25,345 nt of DNA from Reticulitermes lucifugus (lineage: Eukaryota > Arthropoda > Insecta > Blattodea > Rhinotermitidae). Location of the stretch: assembly GCA_026260175.1 (NCBI GenBank), contig JAKCWW010004110.1, positions 761-26,105 on the forward strand. Reading direction: 5' to 3'. Numbering within the stretch: position 1 is the first letter of the stretch; each line of letters starts with the position of its first letter. The position numbers were made by a program, and so were the translations under genes. The notes under the pieces were generated by a model that saw only the letters and a program-made list of their open reading frames with translations, searched no databases and was not told the origin of the DNA. Of this stretch, positions 1-8,604 are shown in pieces.

Positions 1-489
1 GGATTTATTATCTAACTTTATGTTGTGATTTTGTCCTGCATTCTGATTGCAAGACATGACCATTTACTTACTAGCGACTACCAAAGCTTCTGTGTTTTTC
101 TTTACAGCATGTATGCTTCCACCCAATACATTAACATCATCAGCATAAACTAGAAGCTGATGTGTACCATTCAATTTGAAGCCCTCCTGGTTTGCCTGAA
201 CCCTCCTAATGGCATATTCCAAAGCAAAGTTGAAAAGCAATGGCAATAAAGCATCTCCTTGTTTCAAACCATTCTTAATAGGAAATGTGTCAGACAAATG
301 TTTGCCTACCTGGACTCTGCTATAGGTTTCATTTAGATACATTTTTACTAGCCTTACTAGTTTCATGGGGATACCAAACTCAGTGAGAATATTATACAAG
401 GTAAGGTGGTGATGTAGATAGGAAAATGTGTTCGCTGTTAACAAAATGCTAAGAATTCTTGATCCGTTTTCTCTATGTACATTGCTCAT
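1..489 (-). pseudogene. non-LTR retrotransposon reverse transcriptase fragment
   Basis: The minus strand reads 141 codons (489 to 64) of reverse transcriptase palm domain. The segment [20 protein letters not shown] is the conserved block before the active site, and YADD (residues 115-118, about 147-136) is the catalytic aspartate motif. The first 30 or so residues do not look like the family, so the copy is 5' truncated. After VVASK the frame hits a TAA at 66-64 and then continues in the same frame with MVMSCNQNAGQNHNIK to the window edge, so the copy is dead. From memory of the family, a short stretch between VASK and MVMS is missing, meaning a small in-frame deletion. This type of RT is common in cockroach and termite genomes (established knowledge, not searched). 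Its job in a live element would be target-primed reverse transcription. Confidence 0.88.
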
Positions 490-901
490 CTGTCATTTTT
501 TATACTTATTAAGCTGAGGTAAATACTTTGTTTCTTTATTGATTTGCTTAATTTTTATCACTATCAGAGGAATAGTGTAGTTCCTGTTCATCTGTTCTGA
601 TTGTTGAATCTGGTCCAGTCATCCCCCAACCCCTTTTTTATGTTATCAACCTGCTGCATCTTTGGCATTTCAGAGTGCATTCATGTTATACAGATGTGTT
701 ACCAGCCTGTCATGAAACCCCCAACCAGGTGGGCCAGGAGCTTTGATTTCAGGGTGTCCACCCCCTCACCATTGTTGTTGAAATTTCTCTCTGTGTTGAG
801 GTTTTGGCATAGCTTTATTCTTTTCCTGATTTGCAGTATGCATGAAGTAGATTACTGGTGCACATCTTGTGTACAAACTGCAGCAATGATCAAAATCAAA
901 C
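490..901. other. non-coding, possible repeat remnant
   Basis: No gene is recognised. A plus-strand ORF at 601-906 has no recognisable domain and ends where an inverted-repeat insertion begins. The C-rich stretch around 720-775 differs from the AT-rich surroundings and may be old transposon sequence, but I cannot name it. Confidence 0.4.
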
Positions 902-1313
902 ATTGACATGTAACTGTCCATCTCTGTCAAGGAGAGTCCTTTTTCAGGACCTGTCTAGTCAATAATCCACCACATATTATTGAACTTAGATTCTGATTAT
1001 TTTTAAAAGTATTTCCAAGGATCCTAACAGAACTATTTCCTAGTACATTTGCAGGTTTTTATAAAACTGGGACTGACAATTTTTGCAGCATATAATCATT
1101 TACTTTTTAGAATGTAATTTCAACCAACATCGTTGGTGTATTGAGGCAGTCTGATTGGAACGTGCCATAATATGTTTATGAATGTATTTTATTAATTTTA
1201 AAACCTTTGTTAAAGCTCCATTGTTGTAATATTGTGTGCTCCTGAAGATGGACTCTTAAGAACTGAAATATGTAGGAAACGGATTTGTAAATGAGTGGTG
1301 GATTGACATGTAA
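902..1313. mobile_element. decayed inverted-repeat insertion with 12-bp target duplication
   Basis: The 12-mer ATTGACATGTAA occurs exactly at 902-913 and 1302-1313, as a target-site duplication would. Just inside the ends lie inverted copies of one motif. On the plus strand CTCCTGAAGATGGACTC is at about 1238-1256. On the minus strand GTCCTGAAAAAGGACTC is near 935-952 (14 of 17 bases agree). Also inverted are CAATAATCCACCAC near 960-972 and GTGGTGGATTG near 1296-1306. A GAAA (1264-1267) followed by TATGTAGG sits where the better-preserved palindromes at 6.8 kb and 23.6 kb have GAAACATGTAGG. It looks like an old member of the same class. No protein is encoded. Confidence 0.45.
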
Positions 1314-2447
1314 TTTTGTATACAATGATGATGTATTACTGAGTATTAATTATTGTTGTGGTTCCAAGAGCCCATCTCTGTATCCTATTCTGATCCAGTT
1401 GAATCCAGTTATGACCCTCACATCCTCTTCCTTTAAGATGTACAGACAAACTGCAGTGTAGTTCAATGCCATACAGTGCGACTCTCATTGAAGGTTCATG
1501 AAAGCTGTGAACAGAAATTCAGTAGTGTGCAGTATTTTGATTTGTTGCCACCCTCAGTATACTGCTGCAACTTTTGGTAACAAAGAGTGGTGCTATATAG
1601 CAGTTTGATTGTATTGTAATATTGTTCTTCCATTTATGTTTAAGTACCTGAACTGGTTCCTTGCAGGATTTTTCAACCATAGTTTTTTTATGCATTTGTC
1701 ATCTCCCCAATGCATGTTATATATTATGCCCATCACATCCTTTCTCACTTCATTGCCTTAATAATGTTGGGTTAAGTGTATTGTAGTAGTCAGTTTCCTT
1801 GGTACCTGAGCCCCCCAGCAGTGCACACAGCTGCATTCGACGTGGTTTGGCCACTGGTTGGCTCACTTCAGAATAGCCAGACCACATTTTACCCATTCCA
1901 AAGACATGTACTGTTGTTAGAGTACAGTGTCTATTGCAGTGTGATGCTGGGTCAGTCACCCTTCTAGTATTCTATCCATCATTTGCTATGAATTACTTTG
2001 TTAGAATTTTTTGGCAGCCCACTTTGCCCCATTGTTTAAATGAAACAAGAATGCTGTGAGTTACATTGTAATGTTTTTGAAATGGATAGAAAACGGTTGG
2101 TGCTTCCACTTTTATCAGTTGCTTCTTCGCCCCTGCACTAACAGGGCTCAAGTAGACTGGCATGACCAGTACAAATTACGAGGCAGTATTCCCCATACCT
2201 TTGTTACTTGCTGTGTCTTTTGTAAGTCCAAATATTCTCCTAGTCTCAAAAATCTTTAATCCCTTAATGTTCATGTATGTAGAAGAGTGCTGAGATTCTG
2301 TACTCAGAAGAAAGAGTGGGTGTTATGTCTGTGAAGCCTCACAACAGGATCTGGCACCATAAACTGCATAGTGCAATATTGTAACATATGGTCACAAATT
2401 TCCCCTGTGTGGGCTTAATCAGTAAAATGCTGTCTTTTTCTTTATAG
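1314..2447. other. intron or upstream sequence of the phospholipase gene, no feature recognised
   Basis: This is AT-rich sequence with only short random ORFs. I looked for the upstream PLA2G15 exon (the part before the IDNMRLV segment) and did not find it, so it probably lies left of the window and this stretch is intron. It ends in a pyrimidine-rich tract and the splice acceptor TTTATAG at 2441-2447. Confidence 0.5.
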
Positions 2448-2679
2448 ATTGACAACATGAGGCTTGTTTATGACAATGTAACAAGAACAACATCAAATTC
2501 TAAAGGTGTCGAGATTAGAATTCCAGGCTTTGGGAACACTACATCAGTTGAATGGCTTGATCCAAGTCGTGCGTCCCAAGGAGCATATTTTAAAGACATT
2601 GCTAACACTTTGGTTGCATTGGGTTATGAACGTAATGTTTCTCTTCGAGGTGCTCCATATGACTTTCGGAAAGCCCCAA
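2448..2679 (+). CDS. PLA2G15: PLA2G15-like exon A
   Basis: This exon encodes IDNMRLVYDN through RGAPYDFRKAP, residues 1-77 of the visible protein. The acceptor is TTTATAG at 2441-2447 and the donor is CCAA|GTAAGC, with the first base of an Asn codon at 2679. The segment covers the strands and loop before the nucleophile. An ORF reading on past 2679 is intron read-through, because homology stops exactly at the GTAAGC. Confidence 0.93.
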
Positions 2680-5600
2680 GTAAGCTATGTGAATCACTTG
2701 TAGATTTAAAGAGGAATGGGACATGCTCATGTAGAAACTCCAGTGACAGTGAATTGTCTTATGTCACACTGTGTGATGTCTCTCTAATGCTTTTTGTTCT
2801 GTTTTGTTAGATGAAAATAATGAATATTTTGTGAGATTGAAGGCACTTGTGGAAGAAACATATAGAATGAATGGTAATCAGCCTGTAATAATATTGGCTC
2901 ATAGTATGGGTGGTCCAATGAGTTTACATTTCTTACACAGCCAATCAAAGAGCTGGAAGGACCAACACATTCATGCACTTGTTACATTATCTGGTGCATG
3001 GGGAGGCTCAGTGAAGGCATTAAAGGTTTTTACAGTGGGTAAGTTGATTGTTGAACCTAATATGTTAAATTTCCACAGCAGGGGTGTACAAATCTTGGGC
3101 GCTTGTTCACCCAGGTGACTAAATTTCATTCTGTGGCACCTTATATTTTCAGTGTAATTGCTGGAGTTGTTGCCTTATGTACAAAACTGAGTATCATTTG
3201 ACATGCAGTAAACAGAAAGTGCCAGATGACTGATTCATGGGTCACTTCAGAATTTTGGGTTCTGAGTATGGAACTTGCTTGATGTGACCCTTCTGGTGCC
3301 TAGAATTTGGAGGTGGCTCCTAGATTTTTGGAAATTTGTGGACCCCTGTGTTATAGGCAAACATTGGTTGTTTATACAGTGTATTTCCTACACTTGCTAA
3401 AGTGGTCGGCACGAAAATAGTCCCGTCAAGGTCACTGCCTATGAACGCAGTGTTGCCATGTTTTATTGACAGACAGTGTGCAACTAAAGGGGAAGCTGTG
3501 CCTCGGGGGAAGAACAGGCAACGACACAGGGCAGCAGGGAGCGCGGGTGTGATTCAGCTGCTTGACCTTGACGGGACTATTTTCGTGCCAGCAACTCTAG
3601 TAAAAGAATATAATTTTCTAAGCCTGTATTTATACTCTGGAAAATGTTAGAATGATCATGTGTATAGCACGTATTAATAGTATAACAATGCTGTAACAAG
3701 AATACAGTTTTCCCTAGAGCAGTGTAGTTTTACAGCATCCTAAGTCCTAAATTTTGCCAGTACTTTTCTTGTTGTATATGGATGTCACTATGGGTCCTGT
3801 GTCAGTTATTTTTGTAAAGTCGTTGTCATATTTTGATCCTTTTAGGGTAATTTCAGCAAATGTCCTTTAATAAGTATAGAGCAAATGTGATATATCAAGA
3901 AGCTGTCTTGAAGTAAGAAAGGAAAGTAGTGACAGGATCTCTTGCATTAGGCCAGTTTGTGTGAATGTGTTGTCTTAAAGTATGGGTTGGGCAGGGAGTT
4001 GCTAATTTTCTATTCATAATTTGAGGGAGGTAAATTCAAGCCACTTTATTTTAGACAAGTGAACAAATGAAGAATGTAACAGTAATTTTATTAATGCATA
4101 ATTATCCCCACACACGCAGAACAAATTGATTTATATATTGCATTTAAATGAAATAAGTTTCACATCACTGTTACTTCCAATGCACACTTAAGATGCCTTA
4201 CGTATCCCAGATTCTGTTTCAGAACTCCACCATGGCCCACTGCTTTGGTAACTGATGACTCTCTGTTATGACTGCAGGGAAGTTATTATTTCATTAAATT
4301 TAATTGGTGCTTATTTTCTGGCAGCACACAACAGTGTTCAGTACTGACACCTTTTCCCAAAATATAAAAGAACTTCATTAACATTACCTTAGTTGTATTG
4401 TTGGAAAATGATTACAAATTAATTATTGTATCATATTTTTAGTGTGGATGGTATATTGCAATGTAGATTATGCTACCTCAGATGTTAACACAGGTACTCC
4501 CACCTTTCTTTGCAGGAAAAATTACTGGCTTTATTGATCTCTTCAATCCTGCCAGTTTATTGGAGGAAAGTGTGTTTGTCATATCACATATTGTCCAGGT
4601 TCTTCTCGGTTATGACTTGGGACAGATTACTGAGATAAAGCACCCTTAGTCCGACTTGCATGGGAATGGACCGGTGCCAAATTGTTAAATATTCCATGTT
4701 GCCAGACAATACCTGTTTTTCTCCTGTACTTGGGCTGTACATCTAATAAGAGGAGTATTCCATTTGGATATCTCCTTCATCTGCCGGTTCAGGGTCATCA
4801 GGGTCCTCTTCTGTGTTTTCTGGATTCTTCATAGCTGAAGAAGTTGATGGAGCAAGAGACATGGGGTCAGGTGATACCGCAACAGTTGATGTACAGACGC
4901 TCTTAGAGGTCTTTTTGAATATGTCCCTGAGAGCTGCCTGTTACATTGATGAAGTTTTTTCTTGTAAAAAGCAAAATTTGTGGTATTGGGGCTGCTCTTC
5001 TCAAGTGCCAGATTATCGGGATTTCCAACTTATATGACGTCAGATTAAAGGAATTTTTCTGTATGAACTTGTAAATCAAACATTGTGAAGGAAGTTTACT
5101 GGACTCTGTCCATTTACACATGTGACACAGTGACAGGATATGGCCTTCAGTCATGCATATGTAGTGTATGGTGAAATTGAAGAAAGTGCAATATAAATGG
5201 TCTCGTTTTAATGCATTTGGTCTTGAAATCTTGTTGCAGGTGATGATTTAGGTTCATATGCCCTAAGTGAGACTACCTTACGAGAGGAACAAATAACATC
5301 GCCAAGTTTAGCGTGGCTAATGCCATCCAGTTTGTTCTGGAGTCCTGATGAGATTTTAGTACAAACAGATGTGAGAAATTATACAGTAAAGGACTTCCAG
5401 GATTTCTTTGAGTAAGCATATTTACTTGTAATCTGTTGTAATGAACAAACCTAATAAAAAATGTAGAAATTAAAGAGGTGATGGTAGGTGACACAAGTCA
5501 TGAACAGGTTATTTAGCCAGGATTTCTCGTTTCACTGATAGGTATTGGACAGGTAGATAAATTGAAACAAATTTCAATATGCATCTTATATTTAGATTTC

Positions 5601-8600
5601 GCATGTGATATTCATATTGAATGCGAATATAATCAATGTTCTTTAGTCTGTCTCTGATATAATTAGCAACTCATTAAATAGTTCACAATCTCTTGAACAG
5701 CTTGTTTAAACACAGATATACAGGCATTATAATGCCCCAGTTCCTTATCTAGTGAAGGCAGTGTGTAACTGGAGACAGTAGACATCATTATTACTGGGAT
5801 AAAACACTTCAGTTTTATTTCCTAGTTACAAAATTTGCTGCGTAAACTTATGCTCCAGAATGACAGTATGGACATTGCCTACATCTTACACCATATGAAA
5901 TAAGTGTTGCTCAAGAGAATCAATAAAGAAATTGTGTTAAGGACAAATATTGGTATCATATTCTTATGGTTAATGATTGGGGTCTGAAAGTAATACCATT
6001 GATGGAGCCTGGTTGAATTGCAGTAGTTACATTAATGTTGTAGTCTTGACTGCTGAAAAAAGAAATTGCCAGCACTTCGTATAGTGGTAAATGACTATAT
6101 GCAAATTTGCACTAAATAAATAAATAAATAAATACGTAATGAAGTAACTGACTCCATGGAGTAGATGCCTTGTTGAGAAACAAATATTTCCTCAGCTAGT
6201 CAAAAAATTTCTTGCATTTTATGGAACGCAGAAGTTTATTACCATGTTCACAAGAGCCCACCACCGCTTGTCCATATCATGAGCACTCCCATCCCATGTA
6301 TTTAAGATCTGTTTTAATATTATGCTCTCATCTGTGTCTAGGTCTTCCAAGTGACCACTTTTCTTCAGGTTTTCCCATCAAAATCCTGTATTCATCTCTT
6401 CTCCCCCATACGTGCCACAAGGCCCACCCTCCTCATTCTCCCTGATTTGACCACCCATGTAATATTTGGCATGGGTACAGTTTGGATCGGCTGTGGTTAT
6501 GTAAAAATCATGTAAGTGGAACACAGTTTCAGATTACGTAAGTACGATAGTTTTGTAGGTGGTTAATTTCCTGAAGACTTTATGCCACATGAAATGACAG
6601 TTTTGAGAAATAATTTTTATAATGCAGACGTATGTGTCTGTATAAACACACTTATTTCTCTCAACAATTAAACCAACAAAGGCACTTTATTTCTTAAGTA
6701 TGTCCATTAACCTTACATATGTAATCTGTGGTCTTTTGGGTAATTACACCGCGTCGTGTGGAAATTATTTGCCGTCGTTTCGGGACAACGTGTCGGTCCC
6801 ATCTTCATGGGTCAAGATTCCTTTCCATCTTGGAATCTTGACCCATGAAGATGGGACCGACACGTTGTCCCGAAACGTCGGTAAATAATTACCACACGAC
6901 GCCATGTAATTACCCAAAAGACCACAGATTACATCAACATCGCGGCGGAAGCCTGAAATCAAACCTTACATATGTTTCGGCTGCAATAGAGCCATCATAA
7001 ATAAGAAATAAAGTGCATTTGTTGGTTTAATTGTTGATTGTTATCAAAATGCACGGTGAACACAACGTAAAACATATTTGTTTTGGGACCAATGGTGTAT
7101 TTGTGAATATGGCAGTGGACTTTCACATTCCTTAAAGGCAGGAATTTCCTTGCCCATCAAACAACTATGAATTCCTATACTATGAAGGCTGGAAGCTAGT
7201 TAGTTTATATGCAGTATTTGTTTGTTAGGGGTATTGGATATCCTGTGGGCTGGGAGATGCGGAAAGATGTGGAGAGATATTCAGTTGAGTTTGAAGCACC
7301 AGATGTAGAAGTACATTGTTTACATGGTTATGGAGTAGCTACAATTAACAGGTAAGTGGCTTGCAGACTGAAATGCATTTATGTGTCTCTGGAATTACAG
7401 GGGTTTTAAAAAAAGAAATCTGGACCAAATGATACCAGTGATGGATCCATGAAATGCATAACATGTATGTATATATTTATGTATATGTGTTTTAGCATGT
7501 TTGTGCATGTGTACATGCACACATGCATTCATGTTTGTTTGTGATTTGTTTATTTACTAATTTATTTTCACAGTTATTTCAAGAAAAATTTCATTCCTCT
7601 TTCTGAAATGAGTTTTGTGTGTGTGTGTGTGTGTGTGAAGGAGGGGGAGAGATAAAGTGCACCAGATTGTGAATTAAATATGAACATGAGTTTATTCTTT
7701 CTGTGGTTGTGGATTTTTGTGCCATACTTTTTGTTAGGAAAGTGTTGGACATGGTGTTGATTATGGAATATCACTGCGTAACAACTGGGACGTTCATAAT
7801 TGGTCTAGTAATTAACTACTTAGAAAATGCCATAATAAACACACTGTACCATGAAGTTAACAAGAGTGGAATTGGCTGTACCATGGCTCAGGCAGGCCTA
7901 GGTTCAGTCCCAGGCCAGTCCATATGAATTTGTGGTGGACAAACTGACACTGGGACCATTCTGTTTTCTGAGTCTTCAGCTTTACGCTGTCAGTATCATT
8001 CCACCAATGCCCCGGACTTATCTGTTCATATAGCACTGACGCTATATAATCGTAGCAGTTGACAGCATCATTACATTAAATTAAAAAAAAAAGGCAGTGG
8101 AATCCCAACTTCCTGTTCCTCAATTTGAGATTTTCCCACAGCGTTGATCTCAAGCTGATAATGTCAGTGTTCATTTTGTTCAGTTGTGATCAAGTTTCAT
8201 GTCAAAAGATCCTTGAATGGAGATCTTGCTGTAGTTCATTAATAATGGAACTTATAGAAATGCCACTGTATCAGAATATAGATTAATGAAAATGCAAAAT
8301 CACAAAGAATGCACATGGAAATTGTGTACCCTGAAGTGGCCTACACCTTTTTACTCTTGTTAATATGATTTCTTTTTGTAGACTTGTCTACAAACCGGGG
8401 GCTTTCCCAGATGGGGACCCTGGTTTTCTCTATGGTGATGGAGATGGCACTGTAAACATACACAGCTTGGAAGGATGCTTGAATTGGCAGGGCAAGCAGG
8501 AGAAGAAAGTCTACCATCAGACTTTCGACAGTTTAGATCATATGGGCATTCTGCGTGATAAACGTGTTCTCAACTACCTTGTGTCACTAATAACAAAACT

Positions 8601-8604
8601 GTAG
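2448..8604 (+). CDS. PLA2G15: lysosomal phospholipase A2 / LCAT-family acyltransferase (group XV), 3' five exons
   Basis: Exons 2448-2679, 2811-3038, 5240-5411, 7229-7351 and 8382-8604 join through GT-AG introns with matching phases to give 325 residues and a stop. The product is an alpha/beta-hydrolase that removes acyl chains from phospholipids in the lysosome and can pass them to ceramide (known for the family). Visible in the sequence: the nucleophile Ser109 of this fragment in AHSMGG; an acidic residue in GDGDGTVN (271-277, probably Asp273); His305 in LDHMG; and a likely disulfide pair, Cys241 in VHCLHG and Cys284 in GCLNW, as in LCAT. The segments IDNMRLVYDN, VPGFG-like IPGFG, RGAPYDFRKAPNEN and WKDQHIHA follow vertebrate LPLA2 closely. 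N-glycosylation sequons occur (NVT, NTT, NVS, NYT). The signal peptide and about the first 100 residues are outside the window. No frameshifts were seen, so it looks functional. Confidence 0.95.
2811..3038 (+). CDS. PLA2G15: PLA2G15-like exon B (nucleophile serine)
   Basis: This exon follows a 131-bp intron whose acceptor is GTTTTGTTAG. It completes Asn78 (giving APNENNEYF, matching APNENGPYF in vertebrates) and carries the nucleophile elbow ILAHSMGG, with the Ser codon at 2903-2905. The segments WKDQHIHALVTLSGAWGG follow. The donor is GTGG|GTAAGT, leaving the first base of Gly154. Confidence 0.93.
3400..3597. mobile_element. mariner-like MITE (TIR starts GGCACGAAAATAG) in intron
   Basis: A perfect 27-bp inverted repeat, GGCACGAAAATAGTCCCGTC plus AAGGTCA, lies at 3408-3434 and in reverse at 3563-3589. 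Outside it the two ends still agree imperfectly (AAGTGGTC against GAGTTGCT) up to a TA dinucleotide on both sides (3398-3399, 3598-3599). This fits Tc1/mariner-type insertion with TA duplication and a total length of about 198 bp. The interior is GC-rich and has no transposase. The 82-codon ORF across it is only the TIRs and interior read through. Confidence 0.75.
3598..4629. other. intron sequence, no feature recognised
   Basis: This is the rest of the large intron between exons B and C (3039-5239), before the pogo fragment. It is AT-rich, with short ORFs only and no exon-like segment in the phase needed by the phospholipase. Confidence 0.5.
4630..5061 (-). mobile_element. pogo/Tigger-like DNA transposon fragment with transposase C-terminus
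   Basis: The plus-strand left end reads CTGAGATAAAGCACCCTTAG TCCG and continues with TGGACCGGTGCCAAATT. The right end read inward on the minus strand is CAGAAAAATTCCTTTAATC. TA flanks both ends (4628-4629, 5062-5063). These resemble pogo/Tigger ends. Between them the minus strand encodes the tail of a transposase: from QAALRDIF at 4940 to the stop TAG at 4745-4743, 65 codons, including SPDPMSLAPSTSS and the acidic end DPDDPEPADEGDIQMEYSSY. The DNA-binding and DDE domains are gone, so it is a deletion derivative. A sister copy in the opposite orientation lies at 16399-16818. Confidence 0.72.
5240..5411 (+). CDS. PLA2G15: PLA2G15-like exon C (lid region)
   Basis: The acceptor is TTGTTGCAG. The first two bases complete Gly154, and the exon then reads DDLGSYALSETTLREEQITS, WLMPSSLFWSPDEILVQT and NYTVKDFQDFFE. 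The vertebrate counterpart has REQQRSAVSTSWLLPYNYTW and WSPEKVFVQT at the same places, in the lid and active-site cover. The donor is TTTGA|GTAAGC, inside a Glu codon. Reading straight on would give GAG TAA, so the splice decides the frame. Confidence 0.92.
5412..6199. other. intron sequence, low complexity only
   Basis: AT-rich intron between exons C and D. The only structure seen is a TAAA tetranucleotide run at 6113-6134. Confidence 0.5.
6113..6134 (+). repeat. (TAAA)n microsatellite
   Basis: Five and a half perfect copies of TAAA. Confidence 0.9.
6200..6470. repeat. LINE-type interspersed repeat fragment (antisense-looking)
   Basis: The pseudo-translation on the plus strand (about 6212-6445) includes HPMYLRSVLILCSHLCLGLP and SGFPIKILYSSLLP. 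I recognise this phrase pattern (LRS-LIL-SHL-LGLPS, GFPTKILYAFL) from false proteins predicted over a widespread arthropod repeat, apparently read from the wrong strand of a retroelement. It is therefore a repeat remnant inside the intron and not a gene. The recognition is from memory and was not searched. Confidence 0.5.
6661..7037. mobile_element. outer inverted-repeat element (35-bp TIRs), interrupted by a second palindrome
   Basis: The segment 6661-6695 is the inverted complement of 7003-7037 with one mismatch. The arms contain ACCAACAAAGGCA (6672-6684) and TGCATTTGTTGGT (7014-7026). Removing the later insertion leaves an element of about 124 bp. Near its right arm the minus strand reads ATGATGGCTC, a short loop, then GCCGAAACATATG (about 6998-6969), a relic of the stem-plus-GAAA motif seen in the other palindromes. 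No coding capacity. Confidence 0.7.
6721..6961. mobile_element. palindromic insertion with 14-bp target duplication
   Basis: Left arm 6721-6821 and right arm 6832-6932 are inverted copies, 101 bp each, around the 10-bp spacer TTTCCATCTT. Each arm holds ATGAAGA-T-GGGAC, a 9-nt loop, GTCCC-GAAACG (plus-strand copy 6845-6877). After the right arm comes a 29-nt unpaired tail (6933-6961). The 14-mer AACCTTACATATGT stands at 6709-6722 and again at 6962-6975. This is a target-site duplication showing that the palindrome inserted into the older 6661-7037 element. Confidence 0.82.
7229..7351 (+). CDS. PLA2G15: PLA2G15-like exon D
   Basis: The acceptor is TTTGTTAG. The first base completes Glu211 and the exon then reads GIGYPVGWEMRKDVERYSVE and VEVHCLHGYGVATIN. 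It matches the DIGFEDGW and VQLHCLYGTGV parts of vertebrate LPLA2. Cys241 is the expected partner of Cys284 in the next exon. The donor is AACAG|GTAAGT. Confidence 0.92.
7616..7637 (+). repeat. (TG)n microsatellite
   Basis: Eleven perfect TG units in the intron between exons D and E. Confidence 0.95.
7873..8095 (+). mobile_element. tRNA-derived SINE with A and B boxes and poly-A tail
   Basis: The head carries a pol III A box, TGGCTCAGGCAGG (7884-7896), and a B box, GGTTCAGTCCC (7901-7911), spaced as in tRNA genes. A unique body follows (ATTTGTGGTGGACAAACTGA) and a tail of ten A at 8083-8092. An 8-bp direct repeat, AGTGGAAT, flanks it at 7865-7872 and 8096-8103, as expected for LINE-driven retroposition. 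The body is one I associate with Blattodea SINEs. It lies in sense orientation in an intron and encodes nothing. Confidence 0.85.
8382..8604 (+). CDS. PLA2G15: PLA2G15-like terminal exon E (Asp and His of the triad)
   Basis: The acceptor is TCTTTTTGTAG. The first base completes Arg252. The exon reads LVYKPGAFPDGDPGFLYGDG, DGTVNIHSLEGCLNWQGKQ, HQTFDSLDHMGIL and ends LVSLITKL with stop TAG at 8602-8604. It supplies the catalytic Asp in GDGDGTVN and His305. Human LPLA2 has Cys in ICFGDG where this protein has Tyr in FLYGDG, whereas Cys284, used by LCAT for a disulfide, is kept. Confidence 0.95.

Noticed and set aside
2680..2810. Continuation of the phospholipase ORF (SKLCESLVDLKRNGTCSC...)
   Set aside because: Homology to LPLA2 stops at the donor CCAA|GTAAGC and resumes exactly after GTTTTGTTAG, so this is a 131-bp intron that happens to stay open.
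3402..3650. 82-codon ORF
   Set aside because: It is explained by the mariner-like MITE: its first and last parts are the two inverted repeats.
6212..6445. 77-codon proline- and leucine-rich ORF
   Set aside because: Its wording matches false proteins predicted over a common arthropod repeat, probably the wrong strand.
6700..6962. Two opposite ORFs with nearly the same protein (ICGLLGNYTASCGNYLP and the like)
   Set aside because: They are the two arms of one palindrome read from both strands, not a gene pair.
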